A stretch of DNA of 64,000 bases from Syntrophomonas sp. DTU019 (GTDB lineage Bacteria; Bacillota; Syntrophomonadia; Syntrophomonadales; Syntrophomonadaceae), in assembly GCA_913757435.1 (NCBI GenBank), contig CAJYDM010000001.1:558001-622000 (forward strand), given 5' to 3'. This document shows, piece after piece, positions 52,077 to 63,111 of the stretch. The notes under the pieces were generated by a model that saw only the letters and a list, made by a program, of their open reading frames with translations, did no database searches and had not been told where the DNA came from. Each line of letters opens with the position of its first letter. The stretch's first letter is position 1. Position numbers and translations under genes: made by a program.

Positions 52077-52967
52077 CTACGAAACACAATCGCATTTGAC
52101 AGCGGTTACTATGGCATATACATCTGAAATCGGCCTATTGGGTACCACGGGTTTAAAATACAGCTCATATAGCTTCTGCGGCGGAAAATCTTCCACCTGG
52201 TCAAACCCCAGGGAGCACAAAAAGCTTTGCGCCTGGCCGTATTCGATACCAAATAATACCGGTTCATTGAAGATAAACTTCAAGGAATTCATGTGGCGGG
52301 TAATCCTGCTTTGCAGGCGTCCATCGAGGGCGGCGGCGAAAATATAGTCCAGAATTACGCAGGAAGCAGGCCCTGAATTTATCTGGATTAAGCTCAAAGT
52401 TTCCCTGAGGGCTTCTTCAGGCAAGTACATGCTAACCCCTTCCATGGTGAACATGGTAGGAAGGCAGAGGTCAAAACCGGCTTTTTCCAGACATTCCACC
52501 AGATTATCTATGGTAAAGTCAACCGGAACATAATTAACGTTTCCGGGCAGCTCTCCGAAGTAACGACTTAATCTCTGCTTTTTTACCTCCTGGGATAGAG
52601 GATGATCAACCTCAAATATTTTTATATCGTTTAATTGTTGGGCAAACCGATATGGTCGAGAGTCCAAACCGGCACCAAGAATAACAAATTGTTTCATTCC
52701 CGCCGACGCTTTTTCCAGTACAAAATCATCAAAAACTCTGGTACGCACAGCTAAGAATCCTGAAACCCCTCGGCCCTTCTTCTCAAAAGCCCGGTCCATA
52801 AATGATGATGGCAAAGGGGCACATATCCTAGCTACAAGTTTAACCCACCAGGCCGTTAGATGATAAGCCAGATAATCATTACAAATCCTCTGTTTGGTGG
52901 GCCGCAATGATTCATAGTAGCGCATATAGGCAGTTCCCTCAGCAGTTCCGCTGGCTAGATTTTTCAT
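52077..52967 (-). CDS. LCM-family S-adenosylmethionine methyltransferase
   Basis: 296 residues. VRTRVFDDF, FVILGAGLDSRPYRFA, IFEVDHPLSQ, MFTMEGVSMYLPEEAL are the signature of the leucine carboxyl methyltransferase-type (PPM1/TrmO-neighbour) family, often involved in polyketide or small-molecule methylation. ATG with AAGGAGG upstream. The 250 nt after its start (52968-53221) hold no gene. Confidence 0.85.
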   Translation of the reverse strand: MKNLASGTAEGTAYMRYYESLRPTKQRICNDYLAYHLTAWWVKLVARICAPLPSSFMDRAFEKKGRGVSGFLAVRTRVFDDFVLEKASAGMKQFVILGAGLDSRPYRFAQQLNDIKIFEVDHPLSQEVKKQRLSRYFGELPGNVNYVPVDFTIDNLVECLEKAGFDLCLPTMFTMEGVSMYLPEEALRETLSLIQINSGPASCVILDYIFAAALDGRLQSRITRHMNSLKFIFNEPVLFGIEYGQAQSFLCSLGFDQVEDFPPQKLYELYFKPVVPNRPISDVYAIVTAVKCDCVS

Positions 52968-53221
52968 AGCAATGCCTCCTTAATTAGAATTATGTCATTT
53001 CTAATCACTCTAATATAGGAAAACCTAGACAACGGTATCTGGTGTGTCCTTCTGCCTTTGTCGTCAACATGCTTAGTTAAACTGTTGAAGTGGTGCCACC
53101 GTTCACCCTCAATATAATAGCCATTCTCTCAGGTACATATACCGGTGCGGAAAATTCGCGGGGGGAATTGAACCTCCGAGAAGATATCCAAAGTTACAGA
53201 GCTTTTAACATAGCTGATTCA

Positions 53222-54019
53222 TCATTTGAATCTTATTCTATCCTTATCAGAGGGAACTCCGTTATATACTGTTTTCCATGCACCATCTTGAAATAATTCA
53301 TACTGCTCAAAAGCACAAGGGATACCCTTTGCTGAGAGCAAATTACTGCTATCCATAAGCTGGAAATGCAAATGCGGAGCTGTTGAATTCCCTGAATGCC
53401 CTACTTTCCCTAATACTTCGCCTCTTATTACAGCCTGACCTGCGGATACCTTAACGGACCCTTTTTGCAAATGTGCGAATGCGGCGTAAACATGATCGGA
53501 GCATTTCATAATTACGTAGTTGCCGGCAACAGATCTAATGTCATCTTTTTCTGGGTTAAAAGCAGCAGCATGCTTGAGAGCGACAAACAAATCAGAAGCC
53601 AAATGAACTCTCAATCTTTCTTTATAACCGTCTTCGGCTTTGATAATTTCCCCGTCACAAGGCGCATAGACTTTCTGACCCCAACAATAACACTTGTTTA
53701 AGGGAACGCCAAATAAGAGATACTCCGGCAGATTGGTCCGATAAAAAGGCTTGCTTTTTCTTTCCCAATCAACCTGTAAAAAGTCAAAGGCATAGCGCTC
53801 TCCCAATTGATCTGTTCCATGACTGGGAATTCTTTTCGCCGGAGTGGTGGGCGCCAGCCACTCTCCTCTTAATGGGAATTCTATAATTACAGGATCATTG
53901 AATCCTTTCACTTCATCACTCCCAGTTCCTGACTGCAAAACATTACCCGCCATATCTGTCAGTAGAATAAAAAATACCGTGAGCATCAATCCTGCGGTCA
54001 AATATTTTTGCATGTTCAT
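53222..54019 (-). CDS. Secreted M23-family peptidase
   Basis: 265 residues with signal peptide (LMLTVFFILLTDMAGNV). M23 motifs GTDQLGERYAFDF (H and D), VYAPCDGEIIKAEDG, and HSGNSTAPHLHFQLMD. Cleaves peptidoglycan cross-bridges. It stands alone, unlike the M23 domain in the conjugation hydrolase. Confidence 0.85.
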   Translation of the reverse strand: MNMQKYLTAGLMLTVFFILLTDMAGNVLQSGTGSDEVKGFNDPVIIEFPLRGEWLAPTTPAKRIPSHGTDQLGERYAFDFLQVDWERKSKPFYRTNLPEYLLFGVPLNKCYCWGQKVYAPCDGEIIKAEDGYKERLRVHLASDLFVALKHAAAFNPEKDDIRSVAGNYVIMKCSDHVYAAFAHLQKGSVKVSAGQAVIRGEVLGKVGHSGNSTAPHLHFQLMDSSNLLSAKGIPCAFEQYELFQDGAWKTVYNGVPSDKDRIRFK

Positions 54020-54022
54020 ACC

Positions 54023-54166
54023 CTATAAGCAGTTGAGCATCCCCAGATAAAGGTAACCTGCCGGCACGCTGACGCGGTTCACCCAATCCTGATTATAAAA
54101 CGCGTTGATCTCCCTTATGTAATGATCGTTACCTCTCACTGCTGCCGGGTCAAATCCGGCTTGCAC
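54023..54166 (-). pseudogene. Short C-terminal gene fragment
   Basis: A 47-codon frame (AGFDPAAVRGNDHYIREINAF, ending VSVPAGYLYLGMLNCL) with no start apart from a GTG in its own GGGAGGTG. It looks like the tail of a larger gene. Not identified. Confidence 0.35.
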
Positions 54167-54275
54167 CTCCCAGAATTTAACATTCTTCTTACTATAATGT
54201 TATGGCCATTACATATGCATAGTCAACGCCTATTTGGCTACTATCTGGTGACATCAATGTGGTAAAAGGCGCCGG

Positions 54276-54554
54276 TTGCAGCGGGAAAGTTCAGCTATGG
54301 GATGCGTAGGTTTGGATGCAGCTTTACAGCAAAGCGCTGTAATCTTGGATTTTAAAGGTATCACCATAATAGGGCAACCATTCGCAGACGAGGTATTTCG
54401 GGTTTTTCAGAACGCACATCCTAATACGCTGAATATTTCAGTGGTGCGGAGCCGCCGGATTAGTTTAATCAGAGCCAGTGAGTTAACATTTCAGAACCAC
54501 CATATTAATAGGGAGAGCCACCCGGCAGAGTGCCGGATGGCCAAGAAAGATTAG
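54276..54554 (+). pseudogene. DUF4325 (STAS-like) fragment
   Basis: VILDFKGITIIGQPFADEVFRVFQNAHPNTLNISVV matches DUF4325, a STAS-like domain. The N-terminal lead-in is disordered and a likely normal start is missing, so this is probably a remnant of a longer protein. Confidence 0.6.
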
Positions 54555-54572
54555 GAAGAGAAATCCTTTTTC

Positions 54573-55000
54573 TTAACGCCCTTTCTTGCGCATTGAATCC
54601 TTAACTTCAATCAAGATCTCGTATGAATCGTGTACGATTCGGTCAAGAATAGCATCTGCAATAGTGCTCTCATTAAGGTTGGCATACCACCCGGATGGTG
54701 CAAATTGGGAAATAAAAATCGTTGAAGCAAGTTGATAGCGTGCTTCGATGATTTCCAACAGGTCTCTTGATTCGGTCATGTTGAGTGGGACCAGAAGCCA
54801 TTCATCCAAAATGAGCAGACTGGCTTTTTTGTAGGTAGCCACAGCCTGCTTGTAGGTCCCGTTTCCACGCGCAATAGCCAGTTCTGTGAGAAGTTCTGGG
54901 AGCCTTACACGGTGTTTCGGGAGCATTGTAGACTGGATGCAATACTTCGCTGGCTGAACCCAAGACTATGCAGTCTTAGGATCTCCCGGTACTTGGTCAA
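54573..55000 (-). mobile_element. IS21-family remnant with internal deletion
   Basis: 54905-55000: a TTG start with GAGGAGG opens LTKYREILRLHSLGFSQRSI, the IstA N-terminal HTH, and stops after 31 codons. 54573-54926: the C-terminal third of IstB (LILDEWLLVPL, RYQLASTIFISQFAPSGWYA, DRIVHDSYEILIEVKDSMRKK). The bulk of istA and the istB P-loop part are deleted, joined near 54910. Cannot transpose. Confidence 0.85.
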
Positions 55001-55004
55001 ATTG

Positions 55005-55480
55005 ATGACCTCCTCAAAAATGTATTTACACCATCAGGTGCATTGATACATTTTATCGGCTAAAACAATTTAAACGGTTTCCACCTGCGGTACAGCGGTT
55101 TCCATTAGAACGGATTGATGGTTTCCAACTTTCCGGAACTGCGGCTCCGCCGCACCGGAATATGCATTTGTACTAACATTCTGCCTTATATATGGCGTTC
55201 GTTTTATTCGGGATAAGTGCCATTTACAAGGTTTTATACAATCTCATGGCAGTCATTTTTGGATTGAGACTAAGTATTCCTCCAGCCCATAGTAGAAACG
55301 AGTTTGCTGGCAAAATGAATCAGGATATTGTACGCCATACATAACCCCGTAACGGTCATTCATACCCCCACAGCGGTCGTTCATGACTCATTTGCAGCAG
55401 TTTGTGCCTTTATGCAGGTTTATGCAAAAATATGTTGAAATGGTTACTTCTGGAAGTAAAATTTTGCTGTTTGAGGGGGA
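55005..55480. other. Gene-free stretch
   Basis: No gene recognised. It may hold the outer end of the IS21 element. Two similar CGGTCRTTCAT motifs are near 55355 and 55375. Confidence 0.4.
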
Positions 55481-55481
55481 T

Positions 55482-55835
55482 ATGATGATAAATTTCTGCT
55501 ATTTGCACAAACAAAAGTGCCTGATTGCCGCGTTGCTTGTCGTAATACAGTGCTTTTGCATTGTCATCCCGGCTGAGGCAATTTCTTATACTTACGATGC
55601 TGCCAACCGCATCAGCTCGATTACCTTTGACCAGGGCGAAACAGAATTATTTCAATTCGATAATAACGGCAATATGACCGGCAAAGGGTGCGACAAACCT
55701 CTGACTTCACCCAGGGCAATATTGCTGCAGGTTATCAGCACACGGTAGTTTTGAACGATGACGGGTTTGGGGAACAACTATTCTGGTCAGCTGGGTGACG
55801 GGACTACAGTAAATAAGAAAAATCCCATAGATTGA
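55482..55835 (+). pseudogene. RCC1/YD-repeat secreted protein, decayed
   Basis: Signal peptide (KQKCLIAALLVVIQCFCIVIPAEA), one YD-type unit (YTYDAANRISSITFDQ, NGNMTGKG), then frame changes into NIAAGYQHTVVLNDDG and NNYSGQLGDGTTVNKK, one RCC1 repeat. It is a broken, shortened relative of the gene at 63112. The next gene starts 55 nt later. Confidence 0.75.
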
Positions 55836-55889
55836 AAAGTATCATTAAAAAAACCTCTCCCTAAAAATCAAAGGAAGGTAGAGATATCC

Positions 55890-58800
55890 ATGAAAAATAT
55901 TAAAAAAGCAATTTCATTCATATTGATCTTGTCTTTATTTACAGGCTTCGTCCCCTTATCTACGCTGGCAGACGAAGGGGAGCAGTCAGCACCGCCATCA
56001 CCGATCACAACAGTATTGGAGGAAGCCGCTGATATTGATAGTGATATTGATATTGACGCTGCAGGTGAGATGTATACGAGGGCTGAACAAGAATTTAAAC
56101 AAGAATTTGAACGGGAATTAGAACAGGAAGAGAAAATATCACTGAAAAAACCTGAAAAGAGCGTTACCATTACCCAGAATTTTAATTTGGAGGATTATCT
56201 GTACGGACATTCAACCTACTATAATGAACTGAAAAAAGCAGGCAGATTAGATTTAATCCAGAACCGCATTGAGGATACAGCAGCGGAAATTGAAGTGGTA
56301 GAACCCGAAAAAATCCCCGAAATAGAAGAACCGTTATTAGAAAAACCAACGCTTGAAGAACCAGTGGTTGAAGAACCAGTAGAAAAACCGGTAGCAGAAG
56401 AACCAGCAGCAGAAGAACCAGCAGTAGAAGAACCAGTAGTAGAAGAACCAATGGTAGAAGAGCCGATGGTTGAAGACCCAGTGATAGAAGAACCGGTGGT
56501 TGAAGAGCCGATGGTTGAAGACCCAGTGATAGAAGAACCGGTGGTTGAAGAGCCGATGGTTGAAGAACCAGTGATAGAAGAACCGGTGGTTGAAGAGCCG
56601 GTGGTAGAAGAACCAGTGATAGAAGAACCGGTGGTTGAAGAGCCGGTGGTTGAAGAACCGATGCTTGAAGAACCTGGGATAGAGGAGCCATTCATAGACG
56701 AAGCAGCCCTGGATAAACAAGTAATAGACGAACAATTCCTAAGAGATACCCTGGGAGAAGAGTTTATAGAAGCAGCCCTCAGCAGCGCTTCCACCCGGGA
56801 GTATTACAACACCCTGGTGGGTCCCTCGGCTATGAACAATTTGAGCAATACCCAGTATTCGGCCTGGCAGAACATGGAGGAAATCATTTCCCCGGAAACC
56901 GGGGACCTGACTTTAAAATTGACCGATATAAGCCTGCCCGGCCGAAACGGGCTGGACTTAGACATCGCCCGCATCTACCAAAGCAATCAAAGTCATTTTG
57001 GCGACAAGAAGATCTCTGGAGATTTGACCTATAGTTATGAAGATTACTCAACCTATTCTGTAAACCGCTATAATCTGGGCATGGGGTGGATGTTCAACTT
57101 CCCCTCCGTGCAGATCGAACAAGAGGGAAGTACCAAAGAACTGTATTATCATCTGGGAGACGGAACCGTCTATCATGTCAATTTCACTTCCAGCACCTCG
57201 GACAGCAACCTGGAGAAATATTTTAAAAAAGACGCTGTGTTTAATAATGACAGCAGCTACAGCAACGGTCAGGTTGACTCAGCCTATGTGTTTACAACCG
57301 CCGACCAGACCAAACGCTATTTCGCAGCCGACGGCCGCCTGCTGGGAATAGTGGACCGTTTTGGCAACGAAATCAAATTCGAGCATATTGAAAAACCGGT
57401 GAGCAACCGTTCTCCCAACAACGATTTTGAAAACCCTGAAAATGAAGAGGTATGGACCACCAATAGCTACTACTCCTATGATACCGGTTTTGGTAAAGAC
57501 GATAGTACATCCTACAAGTTTTATCGTGCCTCCGCCACCACCCAGAGCGGGCTGTCCAAATATATAGAAGCCCTGCCTAATACCAAATACTACCTAGGCG
57601 GCTATATCAACGATCAGTTGACCGCCGGCACCGCCTCCCTCACCTGGCGGGAATATGACCAAAATTACAGCCTGATCCGTCAAGGCGCTTTAAACAGCGC
57701 CACCATCAAAGATGACTGGCAGCATGTGGAGCAATATTTTACCACCCATAGCAATACCCGCTATATCAGGATTGAATTCAAAAATACCAGCGCCCAGGGG
57801 AATTCCTGGGTAGACAAAGTAGTATTTGACCGGGCCTGGCCTTTGATATCCAAAATAACGGACAGCATAGGTCGGGAAATAGATTTCTCCTACACCGATA
57901 CCCTCTATGAGGAGTATCCTGATGAGAAAGTGACTATTACTGTTAACGACCCTGTCGATTCAGACAACCTGATATTAACCTATGAAAAAATCTATTGGAA
58001 TTTCAATTTTACCTGGAGATTCACCGATGAAGACAACTGGACGGAGCAAAGAAAGTGCCCAGGACTGTGGTTATTTTCCAATGGAGTTGAAAGCCAGTAT
58101 TATTGTTCGGATAGCTATCCTTCCGGTGCAGGCGACTATGAATACTATTCATTCTGGGAGAAAACCCAAAGCTCATACAGTGGCTGGACATGTGCTCCTT
58201 TGTTGCATCAACTGGATATGCGAAATTCCACCATTTTTTATGATTACGCACCAAAAACCAATCATTTGGGAACGGACGGCTTCATCCAGACCCATAGAAT
58301 CGTGGAACGCTATGAAAGATTCTGCACTTCCGGCGGATGGTCCACCGAGCAGCAAAACCGGCAGCAATATAGCTACAGCGGAGTCAGCGGCAGTAAAACC
58401 TTTGACAACGAGAGCGGTTATCCCCATACCAGTATATCTCCTACCAGTACATCATTCTATTTTACCTGTACCATGGTACAGGACAACGGGCTGCAAACCG
58501 AGCAGAAATTTCGAGGCAGCAGCATTGGCTTGCGCAAGTACAGCGACCGCTCCATTCTGGCTTCAGGGGAAGAAAAAGCCGTCTACTATGACAGCTATGA
58601 CAGCAGCTATCCCAATCAGCCCACCGTCATACGAACGGCGGATATAACCCCAGGGGCCGGTACCCAGATCCTTTATCAGGGTTACACCTACAATACCTGG
58701 GGCGGGCTGGCTACGGAAATCCGCCCCCTGACCCAGGCCCAGTGGAACAACGCCGCTACCAAGCAAAAAAACACCATTTCCTATACCTATGACGCAACTT

Positions 58801-61800
58801 ATAAATTCCTGGATTCCAAAAGCTATTATCAGGATGAAAACACCCAGTTAAGCATGAGCCATGATTACGATTCCATGGGCCGGCTGATATCAAGCACCAA
58901 CGAGAAAGGCGAGACCACAGAATTCTTCTACGAAGACAGCAGCCATCCCGGTAACTTGACTGAAACCAGTATTGATCTGCCCGGGGGCGAAAGCAGCATC
59001 GTTGCCTATGACTACAGCGACTCCTCCAACACCTATGCCTATCCCACCGCAGTGACCCAATATTATAACCGGAATGGCAGCCCTGCAAGCAGTACCACAG
59101 TCAACCAGTATGAATACCTCTTCGGCAATGTCATCAGCAAAGAGGATGGGGAAGGAAACCAAACCGCTTATGAATATGATGCCATTGGCAGACTGGTGAA
59201 GGTTACCCATCCCCCTTCAAGCGGGGCAACCGGGCCGTACACTCTTGAGGACCGTTATGTCTACAGACAAAGCCTGTACCCTGCGGAATTAAACGGACGA
59301 AGAGCTTTTTACGTATACTACTATCGCAGCAAGATTGTCGGCGGCAACCCCTCCACCATTGAAAGACAATATACATATTATGATGACCATGGCAATTTGC
59401 TGTTGAGCAAACGCTGGTATTTCGAAACCTATTCCTATATGGTCGATCAATATACGCTCAATGATTATGGCCAATACACATCCCATCAGGATGCCCGGGG
59501 CAACACCACCAGCTGGGAAACCGATCCCTGGAACAGGCTGTTGAGCATTACCGACCCCCAGGGCAGCCGGCAGCTCTATGAATACAATAATTATTACCGC
59601 ACCGTCAGCTCTCATTTTGTTCCTCAGGATACCGGCATCCCTGAAAACCATCACCAGGAAGCCTTTGACCAGTGGGGCCGCGTCATATCTCAAAAAGGCT
59701 TTCCCTCCGGCATAAGCCAGGCTGCCATAGAACAGACCTACCAATATGACCTGGTAGGGAATCTGACCGAAACAACCGACGGCCGGGGCAATACCACCAT
59801 TTACCGCTACGACTCCTTAAACCGCCTGGTGGGCGTCACCGACGCCCTGGAGCAGGATACCGACTATGAATACAACCGCCTGGGTCAGCTGGCGCAGGTC
59901 TCCCAGTATGAAGACCAGCAAGAATTCATTACCGCCAAAGAATACGATGAAAGAGGATTGGTCACTCAGCACACCGCACCAAGAGGAGAGAAGACCAGAT
60001 ATACCTATAACGCTAACGGCCTGCCCGTAGAGATCATAAATCCATCCGGCAAAACAACTACCCTGGATTACGATGCTAATAACCGCCTCAGCCACATAGC
60101 CGTGGAAGACCAGCAGATCGACTATTACTATCATCACCTGGGAGGCGTGGAGAAATATGACGTTTCCGGGGCTGGGGAAGACCTCTGGTACAATTATTAC
60201 TCCACCGGACTGACCAGCCAGAGAAAAGTGGGCAGCTTCGAAACAGACTTCTCTTACGATTTCCTGGGCAACCGCACCCAGATAAGCGACCCTTTCGGCC
60301 TGGCAGTCAGCTATCAATACGACAGCCTGAACCGGATTTCAAACATTCAGGTGGACGGCAAGACCTTCGGCTACGAATACTGCGCCGACGGCATGATCAA
60401 AGCGGTCAATTATCCCAACGGCTTAAGGACCGAATATGCTTATGACAACATGAACCGCTTAACGTCCCTGGTCAACAAACGCGGCGGTGCGACCCTGTCC
60501 CAATTCGGCTATGCATATGACGGCAACAGCAATATCGTATCCGTAAACGCAAATGGGCAGACCACCACCTATCAGTATGACGCCTTAAACCGGCTGACAG
60601 GAATCAGCAGACCGGGCGGCGAAACCATAACCTATCAATACGACAGCCGAGGCAACCGCACCGAGCTGACCGGCATTGACGCCGGCAGGGATAACTTCAC
60701 CCCCGGCCGCTTTACTTACAACAGCTGGGATGAGATGAGCAGCTTCAGCCCCACAGAAGGCGGGGCCACTACCTACCAATACGACCCGGAAGGCGTCAGG
60801 ACCCAAAAAACTACCCTGCAAGCAAGCATTCGCTACCATTGCGACGACAACGGCCTGGTGATCGCCGAATCAAATGGAACCAGCCAGGTCACCGCCCAGA
60901 ACATCTGGGGGCACAAACCTCTGGCCCGGAAAGTGGGCGGCAGCTATTACTACTACCTCTACAACGGCCACGGGGACGTCATAGCCCTGACCGATGAAAG
61001 CGGCAACATCGTCAACGCCTATGAATATGACGAGTGGGGCAACATCCTTAGTGAAACCGAGCAAATAGATAACCCCATCCGCTATGCCGGAGAATACTAC
61101 GACGAAGAAAGCGGGCTGTATTATCTCAGAGCCCGGTATTACGACCCGGTACTGGGGCGGTTTATATCCAATGATCCGTATGAGGGAGATATTACCGATC
61201 CCTTAAGCAGGAACGCATATATCTATTGCGCCAATAATCCGCTTATCTACGTTGACCCGGAAGGGAAATTCCTGGTTGCTTTAGGATATTTTGCGGCAGC
61301 AGTGGCAGGTGCAGTGGCGGTGACCGGGGCAACCGCCAAAGTAGCGGATACAATCAGCGGTACGAATTCATCCGGTAAAGTCTACAGTGATACCAAGACC
61401 TATTTGAGTTCAAGCGAAGCCCAGAAAGCTTATATTGCTACCGGCGCGGCAGTGGCGACTACCGGAATGGCCAGATTTTCCTTTAGCGGCGGGGTTGCTT
61501 ACCTGGAACAAATGGTGCAAAGGTTTCAGAACCTTCCAGTAATAAAAACTATACAGAAAGAAGTTATTAGCATAGGTTATAAAAACTTAGATAAAATAAT
61601 TGTCGCCCAGCAAACAGTGGATGATCTTATTAAACCTGGTGTTCCTCAATCAATATTGGGAAAAGGCAAAGTGGTTTATGATGCCATTAAGCCAGCAGTA
61701 AATTATGCGAAAGAAAACACCCCCAAAGTAATCAACCGGGCCAAACAATCTTACGTACAGGTAAAAACGACGGTGGAAAAGCAACTGAATAATGCGCAAG

Positions 61801-61919
61801 TCTTTATCCAGCAAAAAAGTGAACAGATCAAGGCCAGTGTGAATAACGCGGCCGAGTCGGTCAAGCAGGGATTTCAAAACGCCCGGCAGTCCGCCTCAAA
61901 CTGGATTAAGAGCCTGTGG
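55890..61919 (+). CDS. RHS-repeat polymorphic toxin-like protein
   Basis: 2010 residues, signal peptide first. 150-270: about 25 EEP-type repeats forming a stiff acidic spacer (56320-56700). Then an RHS/YD shell of many YDxxGN-type units from about 350 to 1750. The core-ending box YYDEESGLYYLRARYYDPVLGRF and YVDPEG ends near 1790. The last 225 residues are unique: a hydrophobic part (ALGYFAAAVAGAVAVTGATA) and long amphipathic helices (QQKSEQIKASVNNAAESVKQ). No nuclease motif seen, so possible pore former or scaffold. Cargo toxin role is inferred. Confidence 0.85.
56320..56700. repeat. EEP-coding repeat block
   Basis: Short near-identical units coding for EEPVVEEPMVEEP-type repeats. Within the RHS gene; length may vary. 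Confidence 0.85.
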
Positions 61920-61936
61920 TAACAGGGAGGGAGCTA

Positions 61937-62926
61937 ATGGAAAACGAATTCCTTTTCGAAGTAGTGGAAGAGTATTTTAAAGTACATAACACTGGCCCCC
62001 GGAAATGGAATTTTCATGATTTCTGGTATTGGAAGAATGTTCCCCCCAAGCGTCTTAAACAGGCCAGAAAATATTTTGCTCCTTATAATGAAAGGTTGGA
62101 ACGACCTTTATTATTAATGACCGAAAATCCTCTAGGGAAACTTCATAGTGGAATTCTGATTACTAATATAAAGCTATACTATCATTTAAATCTTGATGAC
62201 TCTGCCTTCTGGGGAGTCAAAAGAAAAAAGGGGATAATGACCCTTTCTAATATACGCTGTATTGATATTGAACCTAAAAAATATGGTGCATGGTTTATTG
62301 TAGATAACAATAAGGAGGCCTATTTCGCAAGCTACTCAGAAGGTATGGTCGACGAAGATTGTGCCACTCCCTTCAAAAACGCAGTGAACCATGTATTGCA
62401 AGCCCTTCACGAAAGGAAGCCGAAGGAGATAATCTTGGAAAACGGGTTCCTTTTAGATGTGGTAAAAGAGTATTTTAGAGTGCATAATACTGGCCACGGC
62501 AAGTGGCCTTTCCGCACATTCTGGTACTGGGAAAACATCACACCCGAGCGTCTTAAGCAGTTCAGGGAACACTTTGCGCCTTATGATGAAGAACTGGAGC
62601 GGCCATTAATAGCTATGAGCGATAATTGGCTTTGGAAAATATCCCGGGGAATCTTAATTACCAATGTAAAGCTTTATTATTGTTTACATCTTGATGACTC
62701 TGTTGGGGGAAGAAAGGAGAACAAGGGAATAGTGACTCTTTCCAGTATAAGCTGTATTGATATTAAACCAGAAGATGATGGTGCATGGTTAATAATTAAT
62801 GATAATAAAGTGGCCTATTTCTCGCGTTATAGAGCAGGTAAAGTAAACGAGAGGGAGGCCACTCCATTCAAAAATGCAGTGAACCATGTATTGCAAGCTC
62901 TTCACGCAAGAAGGGCGGAACAGTAA
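61937..62926 (+). CDS. Duplicated-domain protein, candidate RHS immunity partner
   Basis: About 329 residues from the ATG at 61937 (GGGAGGGAG upstream), 15 nt after the RHS stop. Two tandem copies of about 165 residues (first VVEEYFKVHNTG, HDFWYWKNV, HSGILITNIKLYYHL, GIMTLSNIRCIDIE; second VVKEYFRVHNTG, RTFWYWENI, SRGILITNVKLYYCL, GIVTLSSISCIDIK). The second half of each resembles a bacterial PH domain. Location suggests neutralising the RHS C-terminus. Confidence 0.6.
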   Translation: MENEFLFEVVEEYFKVHNTGPRKWNFHDFWYWKNVPPKRLKQARKYFAPYNERLERPLLLMTENPLGKLHSGILITNIKLYYHLNLDDSAFWGVKRKKGIMTLSNIRCIDIEPKKYGAWFIVDNNKEAYFASYSEGMVDEDCATPFKNAVNHVLQALHERKPKEIILENGFLLDVVKEYFRVHNTGHGKWPFRTFWYWENITPERLKQFREHFAPYDEELERPLIAMSDNWLWKISRGILITNVKLYYCLHLDDSVGGRKENKGIVTLSSISCIDIKPEDDGAWLIINDNKVAYFSRYRAGKVNEREATPFKNAVNHVLQALHARRAEQ

Positions 62927-62984
62927 GACTTTGGAGGTTCCCCCGCTGCTGAAAGAGGCAATCAACAGTTTCCAGCAGCAACCA

Positions 62985-63062
62985 GACTAATTATCATTAC
63001 GATGAAATGAACCCCATTAAACAGATGAAAGACGCTTTAGGCAACCGGCACGACTTAAATTA
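62985..63062 (+). pseudogene. Orphan YD-repeat fragment
   Basis: NYHYDEMNPIKQMKDALGN, then a stop, is one RHS-type YD unit with no gene around it, left from another RHS gene. Confidence 0.6.
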
Positions 63063-63111
63063 AACAGACAAAATAGGCGGGATATACCACTAATGAAAAG
63101 GAGAGAAATAC

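Noticed and set aside
53155-53200. GGTTCAATTCC-like T-arm suggesting a tRNA on the minus strand
   Set aside because: The acceptor stem, anticodon arm and D-arm do not form around it. At most a fragment; not enough to claim a tRNA or attachment site.
56182-56794. Long antisense frames opposite the EEP repeats
   Set aside because: They arise from the repetitive GAAGAACC sequence on the other strand; composition is low complexity.
57982-58647. 221-codon frame inside the RHS gene
   Set aside because: Overlaps the RHS reading in a different frame without a ribosome site or domain.
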